Assembly (NCBI GenBank): GCA_963819695.1
Contig: CAWFXD010000001.1
Span: 2,108,001 to 2,172,000, forward strand
Reading direction: 5' to 3'
Length of the DNA stretch: 64,000 nucleotides
Source: DASZIT01 sp963819695
GTDB taxonomy: Bacteria; Actinomycetota; Acidimicrobiia; Acidimicrobiales; RAAP-2
Under the pieces are notes generated by a model. That model searched no databases. It was not told the origin of the DNA and saw nothing but the letters and a program-made list of their open reading frames with translations. Made by a program: the position numbers and the translations under genes. Positions 35,658 through 44,565 of the stretch are shown here, piece by piece (position 1 is the stretch's first letter; each line of letters starts with the position of its first letter).

Positions 35658-37311
35658 ATGACCTTCAACCTCGCCGACCTTTTTGAAGCGTCCGTGGATG
35701 CCTTCTCGGACAACGAGTACCTGGTAGCCGACGGAAAACGCCGCACCTACGGCGAGATGGAGGCCCGGGCCAACCGCCTCGCCCACCATCTGGCGGCCAA
35801 CGGTGTCGGTCCCGGGGACCACGTCGGCATCTATTCGGTCAACTCGGTGGAATGGGTCGAGACGGCCTGGGCGGTGTTCAAGCTCCGGGCGGTGTGGATC
35901 AACATCAACTACCGGTACGTGAAAGAGGAGCTCCGCTACCTCTTCGGCAACGCCGACCTGGTGGCGCTGGTGCACCAGGCCGAGTTCGGGCCCCGGGTCG
36001 CCGAGCTCCTGCCCGACCTCCCCGACCTCCGACACGTCATCACCATCGACGACGGCTCGGGCCAGCCGCTCCCCCCCGGCGCGGTCGCGCTTCGAGGACG
36101 CCATGGCCTCGGGCAGCCCCGAACGCGACTTCGGCCCCCGTTCCAACGACGATCACTACATCCTCTACACCGGGGGGACCACGGGGATGCCCAAGGGTGT
36201 CGTCTGGCGCCACGAGGATGTCTTTTTCGCCCTCGGCGGCGGGGTGGATCCGATGACCAACACCCGGGTGGCCGGGCCCGAAGCCATGGTCGAGAAGGGC
36301 CGGGCCCAGGGCGGCGCCCAGATCACCTTCCTGCCCATCGCCCCGTTGATGCACGGCGCCACCCAGTGGGCGGTGATGGGCCAGAGCTTCACCGGAAACC
36401 GGATCGTCCTGATCGGCAAGTTCGACCCCCATGAGGTGTGGCGCCTGGTGGAGACCGAACAGGTCAACTCGGTGATGATCACCGGGGACGCCATGGGCAA
36501 GCCGCTGGTCGAGGCCCTCGACGACCCCGGTGCCGCCTACGACGTCTCCTCGTTGTTCGCGGTGGTGTCCTCCGCGGCTCTCTTCTCGGCTCCGGTGAAG
36601 GACGAATTCTTCAAGCACCTCCCCAACATCATGATCACCGACGCGGTGGGCTCGTCGGAGACCGGCAACAACGGGATGACCATCGTGGGCAAGGAGAACA
36701 CCGCCATGCGGAGCGGGCCGACCGTCACCGCCCTCGGCAACACGGTGGTGTTCGACGAGGACCTCCACCTGGTAACGCCGGGCTCGGGGGTCATCGGGAA
36801 GATCGCCCGGGGTGGCGACGTCCCCCTCGGGTACTACAACGACCCGGTGAAGTCGGCCGCAGTGTTCATCACCGTCGACGGCAAGCGCTACTCGATGCCC
36901 GGCGACTTCGCCACCATCGAGGCCGACGGATCCATCACCCTGCTCGGCCGGGGATCGGTGTGCATCAACTCGGGGGGCGAGAAGATCTTCCCCGAAGAGG
37001 TCGAATCGGCCGTCCGGTCCCACCCCGATGTGCTCGACGCCATCGTGGTCGGGGCGGATGACGATCGGTGGGGACAGCGGGTGGCCGCCATCATCTGCCC
37101 CCGGGCCGGGCGCCATCCCACCCTCCACGACATCCAGGAACATTGCCGGGAGGCCATCGCCGGCTACAAGGTCCCGCGCCAGCTGCATGTGGTGGATACC
37201 ATCCTCCGGTCGCCGAGCGGGAAGCCCGACTACCGGTGGGCCGCCGACATCGTGAAGAACGTGCCCGAGGAAACCGATGCCGGCGGGGACAGGACCTCGA
37301 CCGGTTCGTGA
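35658..37311 (+). CDS. Acyl-CoA synthetase, FadD3/FadD19-like (one frameshift near 36085)
   Basis: ATG 35658 begins MTFNLADLFEASVDAFSDNE. The N-domain contains YGEMEARANRLAHHLAANGV. After a one-base change near 36085 comes the AMP/P-loop motif YILYTGGTTGMPKGVVWRHE, then VNSVMITGDAMGKPLVEAL, ITDAVGSSETGNNGM, YSMPGDFATIEADGSITLLG and GEKIFPEEVESAVRSHPDVL, and a final SPSGKPDYRWA with the catalytic Lys. These features, especially VVWRHEDVFFALGGG, match the mycobacterial FadD19/steroid-associated synthetases, which activate branched side-chain acids. The full length of about 551 residues is normal. The specificity is inferred only from resemblance. It lies 60 bases before an isochorismatase-fold gene, perhaps in one unit. 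Confidence 0.87.
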
Positions 37312-37371
37312 GTCACCGACGCGGCCTCCGGCTTCCGGTGCTCGGATGACCCGTGGACGGGTCTGAGGCCG

Positions 37372-38001
37372 GTGCCCATCGACCTGGTCGACCTGGCCCG
37401 CCCGGCCCACACCGCGGTGCTGACCATGGAGATCCAGCGGGGGGTGGTCGGCGATCTGAGCGCCTACCCGCAGCTGGCCGACGCCGCCGCCAAGGTCGGG
37501 GTGATACCCAATACCGCCCGCTTGCTCTCCGGCGCCCGGAAGCGGGCCGTGCCCGTCGTCCACTGCACCGCCGAGTTCCGATCCGACCGGGCCGGGACCG
37601 CGGTCAACTGCCAACTGATCGCCGCCGCGCTCCGTAACCCCGACCACATGCTGGCCGGCACGCCCCCGGCCGAGTTGGTCCCCGAGCTGGGTCCCGAACC
37701 GACCGATCTGGTCTCTTCCCGGCTCTCGGGCGTCTCCCCGTTCAGCGGCACGGAGCTGGATACCTGGCTCCGCAATCTCGGCGTCCGCACCGTCGTCGCC
37801 ACCGGGATGTCGGTGAACGTCGGCGTGCTCGGACTGGTCATCGAGGCGGTGAACCTCGGCTACCAGGTGGTGGTGCCCCGCGATGGGGTGGCCGGGATCC
37901 CCGAGGCGTACGCGGACCTGGTGCTGGACAACACCTTTCCCCTCCTCGCCACCCTGACCACGGTGAACTTCCTGTTGGAGGCCTGGAGCTCGGGGCCCTG
38001 A
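37372..38001 (+). CDS. Isochorismatase-fold protein lacking the usual catalytic residues
   Basis: The protein has 209 residues from GTG 37372, with a GAGG upstream. The fold signature is clear: AVLTMEIQRGVVG, ARLLSGARKRAVPVVHCTAE, LDTWLRNLGVRTVVATGMSV, NVGVLGLVIEAVNLGYQVVV and PRDGVAGIPEAYADLVLDNT. In cysteine hydrolases of this family the triad is Asp-Lys-Cys. Here the first Asp is replaced by Glu (E20 in MEIQ), the Lys region reads SSRLSGVSPF with Arg, and the nucleophile position in SVNVGVLG is Gly, not Cys. Members with such losses may be inactive, binding-only, or isochorismatase-like enzymes that do not use Cys. It follows the acyl-CoA synthetase by 60 bases, with a short GACCCGT/ACGGGTC hairpin (37348-37363) between. 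Confidence 0.78.
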   Translation: MPIDLVDLARPAHTAVLTMEIQRGVVGDLSAYPQLADAAAKVGVIPNTARLLSGARKRAVPVVHCTAEFRSDRAGTAVNCQLIAAALRNPDHMLAGTPPAELVPELGPEPTDLVSSRLSGVSPFSGTELDTWLRNLGVRTVVATGMSVNVGVLGLVIEAVNLGYQVVVPRDGVAGIPEAYADLVLDNTFPLLATLTTVNFLLEAWSSGP

Positions 38002-38010
38002 GGGCCCGGG

Positions 38011-38415
38011 TCAGGCTCTGACGATGTCCCTCCCCGGCATCGGCTCGGCGAGGGCTGCCCGCCACCCGGGCGCGCCGAAGGTATCGGCAAAGTACTGCGT
38101 CTCGTGCACCACATACGGGTGGGCGAACTCCATGATGCTCACGGAGTAGGTGGGCACCCCGTCGTAGGTGATGATGCACTCGCTCACCCACAGCCCTCCA
38201 CCGCCGAGGATCCGGAGGACGGTGAAGTGCCGACGGGCAGGGTGCCCACCCCGTTGCGCCGAGATGGTTGCGCGGCCCCGGAATCGTTCACCGGATTGGG
38301 GATAGTCGAGGATGGCGTCGGCACGGTAGATGGCGTGCTCGGCTTCGATGTCCCCGCGTTCCGATGCCCGCCAGTGTTCCTCGATCGCAGCTCTCGTCTC
38401 GATTTCAGAATCCAT
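38011..38415 (-). CDS. SnoaL-like/NTF2-fold protein
   Basis: A 134-residue protein from ATG 38415 that begins MDSEIETRAAIEEHWRASER and GDIEAEHAIYRADAILDYPQ. Then come SGERFRGRATISAQR and the strand-rich FTVLRILGGGGLWVSECIIT followed by FAHPYVVHETQYFADTFGAP. This is the cone-shaped alpha+beta SnoaL/NTF2 fold, used by polyketide cyclases, isomerases and many uncharacterised small enzymes. The closing motif (FADTFGAPGWRAALAEPM) is common to actinobacterial SnoaL-like orphans. It is convergent with the isochorismatase-fold gene, nine bases apart. No function can be assigned. Confidence 0.72.
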   Translation of the reverse strand: MDSEIETRAAIEEHWRASERGDIEAEHAIYRADAILDYPQSGERFRGRATISAQRGGHPARRHFTVLRILGGGGLWVSECIITYDGVPTYSVSIMEFAHPYVVHETQYFADTFGAPGWRAALAEPMPGRDIVRA

Positions 38416-38474
38416 TGCGTTGTCCCTTCTGCCGGTGGCCGGATCGATCCGAAGTTGCACAGAGGCCTGCAGCG

Positions 38475-39008
38475 TCAGGCCCTGGCGTCTGGCTCCGAAC
38501 CGAGGCCTCGGAGCAACTCAACGTCGGTCCCGTCCTTGGCCCGCCAGGCCTTCCCGTTTCGCAAGGTCGGGAACTGCTCCTTCATGGCCAGCATGCCGGC
38601 AACGCTCATGGCGGGGACCTCAATCCCGTCGAGGACTCCCGGCACGTCCGTGAACGAGCCGGCCGGGAACACCCAATCGGACCAGCGACCCATCGTCGTG
38701 AAGGTTCCGTCCGGTTGGCGATCAAAGTAAGCGGTGCTGAAAGCCATACGGTGCCATGCGAACTCGCAGGCCTCCTCCGGTGGCTGTGTCGCGAGGGCGG
38801 TCGCACCCGCTTCAACCAGGATCGCCTTGGTTCGCTCGCCGACTGTGCGTTCAACCCAGAATTCGATGTCACCGTGGTCACGGGTGATCCGACCGATCCT
38901 CGCGTCCAGACCCCAGCCTCCGAACAACCAGGCAGAAGCGTCGGCCAACCGCAACGCCTTCACCACCAGGTGAATGACACGGACCTGCGCCAGCGCCCTC
39001 GCTTCCAC
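38475..39008 (-). CDS. ANT(2'')/LinB-like nucleotidyltransferase
   Basis: From GTG 39008 the product is 177 residues, the same length as the aminoglycoside 2''-nucleotidyltransferase ANT(2'')-Ia. ASAWLFGGWGLDARIGRITR followed by DHGDIEFWV matches the nucleotidyltransferase GGWxxDAxxGRxTRxHxDID core. The second acidic metal ligand is Glu instead of Asp (DIE for DID). The C-terminal WRAKDGTDVELLRGL resembles the R(P/A)KDxxDxxLL end of this group. The start is supported by GGGAG abutting the GTG, although the spacing is poor. Relatives adenylylate aminoglycosides or lincosamides, but many environmental members have no known substrate, so resistance is only a possibility. Confidence 0.7.
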   Translation of the reverse strand: MEARALAQVRVIHLVVKALRLADASAWLFGGWGLDARIGRITRDHGDIEFWVERTVGERTKAILVEAGATALATQPPEEACEFAWHRMAFSTAYFDRQPDGTFTTMGRWSDWVFPAGSFTDVPGVLDGIEVPAMSVAGMLAMKEQFPTLRNGKAWRAKDGTDVELLRGLGSEPDARA

Positions 39009-39079
39009 CTCCCGAGCTTCCCACGCCAGGCGGGATCGAAACCTACCGCCGATATATCGCGGGGCAGAGCCGCGGGTAG

Positions 39080-40303
39080 TCAGTCGGTGCGGGAGCCGTC
39101 CAGTTGGATCATGGCGTTGGTGGGCAGTTCCTCGACGGTGACGTCGGGAACCGGAAAGTTGAAGTCCGAGTACTTGCGCACCGACGATTGGCGGTAGCGG
39201 GTGGTCGAGTGCACCGGATCGGGGTCGAACTGCGGGATCACCTTGGTGCCGAACACCTCCAGCATCTCGTGGACCTCGTCCTCCATCAGGGAATCGGACG
39301 GCAGTCCGAACACCACCTGATCGCAACCCACCGTCTGGTACTTGGCCACCTGCTCGGCGACCTCGTCCGGCTCGCCGCACAGCAACCAACCCTCTTCGAT
39401 GAGATGGTCGAGCATCGACTCGTCGGTGATGGTGTGGGGCCGCTCCGGCCACACCGGCACCCCTTCCTGGTGGGGAATGGTGTCGTGGTAGTTGCAGACC
39501 AGCGAGTAGAGATACCCACGCCCGCGGCGAAGAGCGATCTGGCGGGCTCTCTTCCGGTCGTTCATACAGATGACCGCGTTGGTCATCATCACATTGTCGT
39601 TCTTGAACTGTCCCAACGGTTCGGTGCAGTTGGCCACACCCTCTTTGTAGGCGTCGATTCGGCCCTGCAGGTTGTAGATGGGCTCGAAGTTGAAGGCGAT
39701 GGCACCGATGCCGAGCTCACCGGCCTGGGTGAAGGTCCCCGGGTTGCCGCAACCCACCCAGATGGGCGGGTGCCCTTTGCCCTGATAGGGCTTGGGCAGG
39801 ATGTTGTGCGGGTAGGGCACGGTGAAGTGCTCCCCCTCGAACATGTAGTCCTTCTGCTCCCACATCCTCGGGATCTCGCGGATGACCTCGTTCCATTCCG
39901 CCTTGGTCGAGTTCTTGTCGAGGATGTTGAAGGCGGCGATCTCGTGGCTGCCCGCTCCCCGCCCGGTCCCCCACTCGAAGCGGCCTTCGAGGACGTGATC
40001 GAGCATCGCCACCCGTTCGGCCGCCCGTACCGGGTGGTTGACCCGGGGCGAGAGGTTCATGATGCCGGTCCCGATGTGGATGCGATCGGTGGCGTGGGCC
40101 AGGTAGCCCATCACCACCTCGGGTGACGACATGTGGCTGTACTCGGAGAGGGTGTGGTGCTCGCCGATCCAGGCGTACTTCCAGTTGTACTTGTCCGCCT
40201 CGATCACGTACGCCATTTCGCGCTTGAACATCTCGTGCTCGCACGCCGGATCGTGGGCCGCCTGACCGGGCAGATAGCCGTTGAGAAAGACTCCGAACTC
40301 CAT
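39080..40303 (-). CDS. LLM-class flavin-dependent oxidoreductase (luciferase-like)
   Basis: The protein has 407 residues from ATG 40303; an upstream in-frame ATG at 40330 is nearer to a purine-rich stretch. It is a bacterial-luciferase-like TIM barrel: MEFGVFLNGYLPG, YAWIGEHHTLSEYSHMSSPE, IHIGTGIMNLSPRVNHPVRA with LDHVLEGRFEWGTGRGAGSH, the phosphate-binding PPIWVGCGNPGTFTQAGELG, and WLLCGEPDEVAEQVAKYQTV near the end. Such enzymes use FMNH2 or F420 to oxygenate or reduce diverse substrates. Actinobacteria have many in lipid and steroid catabolism. An acyl-CoA synthetase gene diverges from it across 173 bases, so a linked catabolic role is plausible. Confidence 0.85.
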   Translation of the reverse strand: MEFGVFLNGYLPGQAAHDPACEHEMFKREMAYVIEADKYNWKYAWIGEHHTLSEYSHMSSPEVVMGYLAHATDRIHIGTGIMNLSPRVNHPVRAAERVAMLDHVLEGRFEWGTGRGAGSHEIAAFNILDKNSTKAEWNEVIREIPRMWEQKDYMFEGEHFTVPYPHNILPKPYQGKGHPPIWVGCGNPGTFTQAGELGIGAIAFNFEPIYNLQGRIDAYKEGVANCTEPLGQFKNDNVMMTNAVICMNDRKRARQIALRRGRGYLYSLVCNYHDTIPHQEGVPVWPERPHTITDESMLDHLIEEGWLLCGEPDEVAEQVAKYQTVGCDQVVFGLPSDSLMEDEVHEMLEVFGTKVIPQFDPDPVHSTTRYRQSSVRKYSDFNFPVPDVTVEELPTNAMIQLDGSRTD

Positions 40304-40476
40304 GACGCTGGTGCTCCTCTCGTTCCCCATACGGCGCTCTCGGGGATGGGAATCCTCGCTCCGGGCGCATCCGCAACGTAACACGGCCAACGGCTAAATT
40401 GCAACGTGTTCCAGTTTTTGTGCCTGACCGGGGTCCCCTCCAAGCCTAAGGTGGCCCCCGAGAACAAAGGGGGACG

Positions 40477-42144
40477 GTGCCCACCATCGACGAACTCATC
40501 CGAGCGCGGGCCGGCGACCACCACGTCGGCCTGCTGTTCGGCGACCGTAGCTGGACCTACGCCGAGGTGGTGTCGGCCCAGTCCGAGCGGGCCGCGGTCC
40601 TCAACCGGCTGCGGGCTCCGGGGCCATTCCATCTGGCCCTGCTGCTCGACAACGTGCCCGAGTACGTCTTCTGGCTGGGGGCTGCCGCGCTCTGCGGGGC
40701 GGTGGTGGTGGGCGGGAATCCCACCCACCGGGGGGATGAGCTGGCCCGTGACCTCTCCCACACCCAGTGTCAGCTACTGATCACCGACGACTCCTACTCC
40801 AAGCTGGTCGATGGTTACGACCTCGGACCTGCCCTCCCCCCCGAGCGGATCCTGGTGATCGACGACCCGAGCGGAGATGTCGACGGCAACGCCGGCACCC
40901 CCTACGGTGCGTACCTGGCCGCGGCGGGCGGAGCCCCGCTCCCCGACCCGGGCGCCGCCGGGGTCGAGGAGAGCTCGCTCGGTCTGTTGCTGTTCACCTC
41001 GGGAACGTCGGGCGCACCCAAGGCCTGCCTCTGCAGCCAGGGACGGCTGGCCCGGATCGGCACCATCGTGGCCCAGATGTTCGAGCTGACCGACGAGGAC
41101 GTCTGCTACATCCCGATGCCCCTGTTCCACTCCAACGCCTTGATGGCCGGGTGGGCGCCGGCGCTGGCCGCCGGGGCCACCGTGGCCATCCGGGAGCGGT
41201 TCTCCGCCTCGGAGTTCCTCCCCGATGTCCGGCGCTTCGGCGCCACCTACTTCAACTACGTGGGCAAACCGCTGTCCTACGTGCTGGCCACCCCCGAGCG
41301 CCCCGACGACGCCGACAACCCGTTGCGTCGGGCTTTCGGAAACGAAGCCGCCGAGGCCGACATCGCCCGGTTCGCCGAGCGCTTCGGCTGCACCATCCAG
41401 GACGCCTACGGATCCACCGAGGGCGGCGCGGCGGTGAGCCGCACCCCCGACACGCCGCGGGGGGCGCTGGGGCGGGCTCAGGAAGGCACCATGATCCTCA
41501 ACTCCGAGACCGGCGAGGAATGCCCGCGGGCCCGTCTCGACGAGCACGGCCGGCTGCTCAACGCCGAAGAGGCGATCGGTGAGATCGTCTCGAAGACCGG
41601 CGGTGCCGGGTTCGAGGGGTACTGGCGGAACGACGAGGCCAACTCCGCCCGGTTGCGGAACGGCTGGTACTGGACCGGCGACCTCGGCTACCGCGATGCC
41701 GAAGACTTCTTCTACTTCGCCGGCCGGGACTACGACTGGCTGCGAGTGGACGGGGAGAACTTCGCCGCCGCTCCGGTCGAAGCCATCCTCATCCGCCATC
41801 CGGACATCGTGCTGGCTTCGGTCTACGCGGTGCCCGACGTGGCGGTGGGAGACCAGGTGATGGCCGCGGTGCTGCTCCGGCCGGGGACCGAGTTCGATCC
41901 GGACGGCTTCAGCCGGTTCCTGTCGGAACAGACCGACCTCGGGACCAAGGTCGCCCCCAAGTTCGTGCGGGTGGCCTCCGACCTCCCGGTCACCGCCACC
42001 AGCAAGGTGCTCAAGCGGGTGCTGCGGAACAATGGCTGGCGTTGCCCCGACCCGGTCTGGTGGCGGCCGACCAAGGACCTGTCCTACCGGGTGCTGTCGG
42101 CGGCCGAGGCCGACGAATTGGATGAGGCGGTGGCCAGCCGCTGA
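40477..42144 (+). CDS. Acyl-CoA synthetase, FadD17-like
   Basis: An intact 555-residue ANL enzyme from GTG 40477. Motifs are LLLFTSGTSGAPKACLCSQG (P-loop, A3), YIPMPLFHSNALMAGWAPAL, TIQDAYGSTEGGAAVSRTPD (A5), NGWYWTGDLGYRDAEDFFYF (A7), DYDWLRVDGENFAAAPVEAI (A8) and VTATSKVLKRVLR with the catalytic Lys (A10). LCSQGRLARIG and GDLGYRDAEDFFYFAGRDYD are typical of the mycobacterial FadD17 group, linked to cholesterol side-chain activation. The enzyme would activate an unknown carboxylic acid with ATP and CoA in the cytosol. It ends 24 bases before the palindrome at 42169 that precedes the monooxygenase operon. Confidence 0.88.
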   Translation: MPTIDELIRARAGDHHVGLLFGDRSWTYAEVVSAQSERAAVLNRLRAPGPFHLALLLDNVPEYVFWLGAAALCGAVVVGGNPTHRGDELARDLSHTQCQLLITDDSYSKLVDGYDLGPALPPERILVIDDPSGDVDGNAGTPYGAYLAAAGGAPLPDPGAAGVEESSLGLLLFTSGTSGAPKACLCSQGRLARIGTIVAQMFELTDEDVCYIPMPLFHSNALMAGWAPALAAGATVAIRERFSASEFLPDVRRFGATYFNYVGKPLSYVLATPERPDDADNPLRRAFGNEAAEADIARFAERFGCTIQDAYGSTEGGAAVSRTPDTPRGALGRAQEGTMILNSETGEECPRARLDEHGRLLNAEEAIGEIVSKTGGAGFEGYWRNDEANSARLRNGWYWTGDLGYRDAEDFFYFAGRDYDWLRVDGENFAAAPVEAILIRHPDIVLASVYAVPDVAVGDQVMAAVLLRPGTEFDPDGFSRFLSEQTDLGTKVAPKFVRVASDLPVTATSKVLKRVLRNNGWRCPDPVWWRPTKDLSYRVLSAAEADELDEAVASR

Positions 42145-42168
42145 ACCCGGCCTGGCCGGCGCCTATTT

Positions 42169-42190
42169 ACTTGCGGTCTTGACCGCAAGT
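42169..42190. promoter_or_regulatory. Perfect 22-bp palindrome, probable TetR operator of the monooxygenase operon
   Basis: Arms ACTTGCGGTC (42169-42178) and GACCGCAAGT (42181-42190) are exact inverse complements separated by TT. It lies 50 bases before the monooxygenase ATG, in a small AT-richer patch between fadD17-like and the operon. The third-base-from-centre symmetry and size fit operators of TetR dimers, and a TetR gene is the second gene of this operon. Autoregulation is the simplest model. Neither the regulator's binding nor its ligand is shown. Confidence 0.7.
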
Positions 42191-42240
42191 GGTGAGGGAC
42201 GTAGGTTGGGGGTGCCGGATCACCGTCCACCGGAGGATGC

Positions 42241-43800
42241 ATGACAGGTTCCGCCCTTCCCGACGTCGAGGTCGCCGTCATCGGTGCTGGACTTGGCGGT
42301 CTCGGAATGGGCCACGCCCTGAGGCAGGCCGGCATCACCGACTTCGTCATCCTCGAGCGGGCCGACGACATCGGGGGCACCTGGCGGGACAACACCTATC
42401 CCGGCATCGCCGTCGACATTCCGGCCCAGGCCTATCAGTTCAGCTATGCGCTCAATCCGGAGTGGTCCCGGGCCTTCGCCGAAGGGTCCGAGGTGAAGTC
42501 CTACATCGACCAGTGTGCCGACCGCTTCGATCTGCGTCCCCACCTGCGGTGCGGCGCCGAGGTCACCGAACGAGTCTGGGACGATCGTCTTGACCTCTGG
42601 CGACTCAAGATTGACCGCGGTGAACTCACCGCCCGGTTCGTGGTCAGTGCGATCGGCGCCTTCGTCGACCCGAAGCCGATCGACATCCCCGGCGTCGAAT
42701 CCTTTGCCGGCAAGGTTATTCGGTCGTCTCGGTGGGACCACGGATACGACCTGACGGGCAAGCGGGTGGCCGTGGTCGGGACCGGGGCGAGTGCCGTCCA
42801 GATCATCCCGGCGATCGCCCCGGCGGTCGCCAGTTTGGCGGTCTTCCAGAGGACGCCGATCTGGGTCATACCCAAGCGCGACCCCTTGGTACCTGAACGC
42901 ACCAAGGAGCTCTACCGGCGTCGACCCTCGGTGCAGCAACGGGTGAGGCAGGCGACCACCCGGGCTACCGAACTGATGCTGATCAACCTGGTTCTGCATC
43001 ACCGTCAGATGCCGTTTGTTGCCCACGGCCTCGAATACTCAGCTCGCCATGTTTGGTACCGGAACCAGGTGAAGGATCCCGAAGTGCGCCGCAAACTGAC
43101 GCCCGAGTACGGATTCGGGTGCAAGCGGCCGGGAGTATCGAGCACCTACCTGAAGACGTTCAACCGTGACAATGTCGAGCTGGTCACCGAACCCATCGAG
43201 GCAGTGACCCCCGATGGCATCCGCACCGACGGCGGTGTCGATCGGGAGTTCGATGCCATCATCCTGGCCACCGGGTTCCGGATGGCCAGTGACCCGGAGA
43301 ACTTTCGGCGCACCCCGGTCCGGGGCCGCGACGGATTCGACCTCGCCACCTTCTACGCCAACCAACGGCTGGCCTCCTATGAGAGCATCAGCATCCCCAA
43401 GCTGCCCAACCACTTCATGATCTTCGGGCCGTATGGCTGGACGGGTGGGACTTGGCACCAACTGGTCGAGACCGCATCTGCCCACATCGTCCGCATCATC
43501 CAAGAGACCCGCCGTCGACAGGCGACGTCGGTGGAGGTGAGCCAGGAGGCCACTGACCGCTGGACCGCGACCATGCGCCGGCGTCTCGAGCCGTCGCTGT
43601 TCAACACCAACAACTGCGGGCCGGCTCACAGCTATTACTTCGACCACCACGGGGACACTCCGTTCCTCCGGCCGACCAGCGCCGCGCAAGCCGAGAGGTC
43701 GAGCCGAACGTTTCCCTTCGACGACTACGTCTTCGGCTACGGGGCGGCCGGAGTGTCGGCGACGGCTGCCGAGGGTAGGAAGGGGTCGGTGACGGTATGA
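42241..43800 (+). CDS. Flavin-containing monooxygenase, Baeyer-Villiger type
   Basis: The intact 519-residue protein begins MTGSALPDVEVAVIGAGLGG (FAD-binding GxGxxG at about 15-20). It then has DIGGTWRDNTYPGIAVDIPA, typical of Baeyer-Villiger monooxygenases, a second Rossmann GTGASAVQIIPAIA at 180-193 for NADPH, and ATGF in IILATGFRMASDPENF. The fingerprint FxGxxxHxxxW(P/D) occurs at 155-166 as FAGKVIRSSRWD, with Arg161 in place of the conserved His. Its relatives insert oxygen beside ketones or act on nitrogen and sulfur. The His change may alter catalysis or mark a different subgroup. Its stop overlaps the TetR start (ATGA). The palindrome at 42169 is upstream. Confidence 0.9.
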   Translation: MTGSALPDVEVAVIGAGLGGLGMGHALRQAGITDFVILERADDIGGTWRDNTYPGIAVDIPAQAYQFSYALNPEWSRAFAEGSEVKSYIDQCADRFDLRPHLRCGAEVTERVWDDRLDLWRLKIDRGELTARFVVSAIGAFVDPKPIDIPGVESFAGKVIRSSRWDHGYDLTGKRVAVVGTGASAVQIIPAIAPAVASLAVFQRTPIWVIPKRDPLVPERTKELYRRRPSVQQRVRQATTRATELMLINLVLHHRQMPFVAHGLEYSARHVWYRNQVKDPEVRRKLTPEYGFGCKRPGVSSTYLKTFNRDNVELVTEPIEAVTPDGIRTDGGVDREFDAIILATGFRMASDPENFRRTPVRGRDGFDLATFYANQRLASYESISIPKLPNHFMIFGPYGWTGGTWHQLVETASAHIVRIIQETRRRQATSVEVSQEATDRWTATMRRRLEPSLFNTNNCGPAHSYYFDHHGDTPFLRPTSAAQAERSSRTFPFDDYVFGYGAAGVSATAAEGRKGSVTV

Positions 43801-44565
43801 AGGCCACGCCTGCCTCTGACCTGCCCTTCGGGGCGGCGGTCGGCACCCGAGGAGCCACGCCGAAGGGCCGGCGCCCTCAACCCGAGCGTCGGGCGGCCAT
43901 GCAGGAGCGCCTGCTCGATGCCACCGTCGAGTGCCTGGTCGAGGTCGGCTGGGCCCGCACCACCCTCCCGGAAGTGGTGGCCCGGGCCGACGTGGCTCGG
44001 GGCGCCCAGGTGCACCACTTCCCCACCAAGGCCGCCCTCATGGCCGCGGTCGGCGAGCACCTCCTCCAACGCCATCGCCGGAGAGTTCGCCGAGGCTTTC
44101 GAAGCCCTCCGTCCCGAGGAGCGAACGCTGGAGGCGGCCATCGACGGTCTCTGGGGGATCCTGTGCAGCCCCACCTGGACGGCGGTGATCGAGCTGGGTC
44201 TGGCCAGCCGGACCGATCCGGCCATCGCGGTGAGCTTCGAGGGGTTCACCGACCGGGTGGACGACGCGGTGCTGGAGATCGTCGGCGAGTACTTCCCAAC
44301 CCTGGCCCAGAACCCGATCGGCACCGCGGTGGTCCGGGGAACCCTGGCCCTCCTCTACGGCTTGGCCCTGCAGACCTCCATCGACGGCGACCGGCTCGGC
44401 CGGCACGCCGAGGTCGTCGCCCAGTTCAAACTGCTGTGCGTTGCCCTGGCGCCGGCGTTGGTCGCTACCGCCCCGTCCGCCACCGAGACGCCGCCCACCG
44501 TCATCGTCGAGACGGCCACACCCTTGGAACACCCACCAGACCACGATGAACAAGGAGATCACTGA
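43797..44565 (+). CDS. TetR-family transcriptional regulator (one frameshift near 44066)
   Basis: ATG 43797 opens a basic N-terminal tail, then the HTH: RRAAMQERLLDATVECLVEV, GWARTTLPEVVARADVARGA and QVHHFPTKAALMAAVGEHLL, a clear TetR DNA-binding domain. A one-base change near 44066 shifts to the frame reading GEFAEAFEALRPEERTLEAA and SPTWTAVIELGLASRTDPAI, with GTLALLYGLALQTSIDGDRL in the C-terminal ligand-binding domain. The full length is about 255 residues. It is translationally coupled to the monooxygenase (ATGA) and to the following gene (TGATG). It is the likely repressor acting on the palindrome at 42169. A natural inducer would probably be a substrate of the neighbouring enzymes. Confidence 0.85.
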
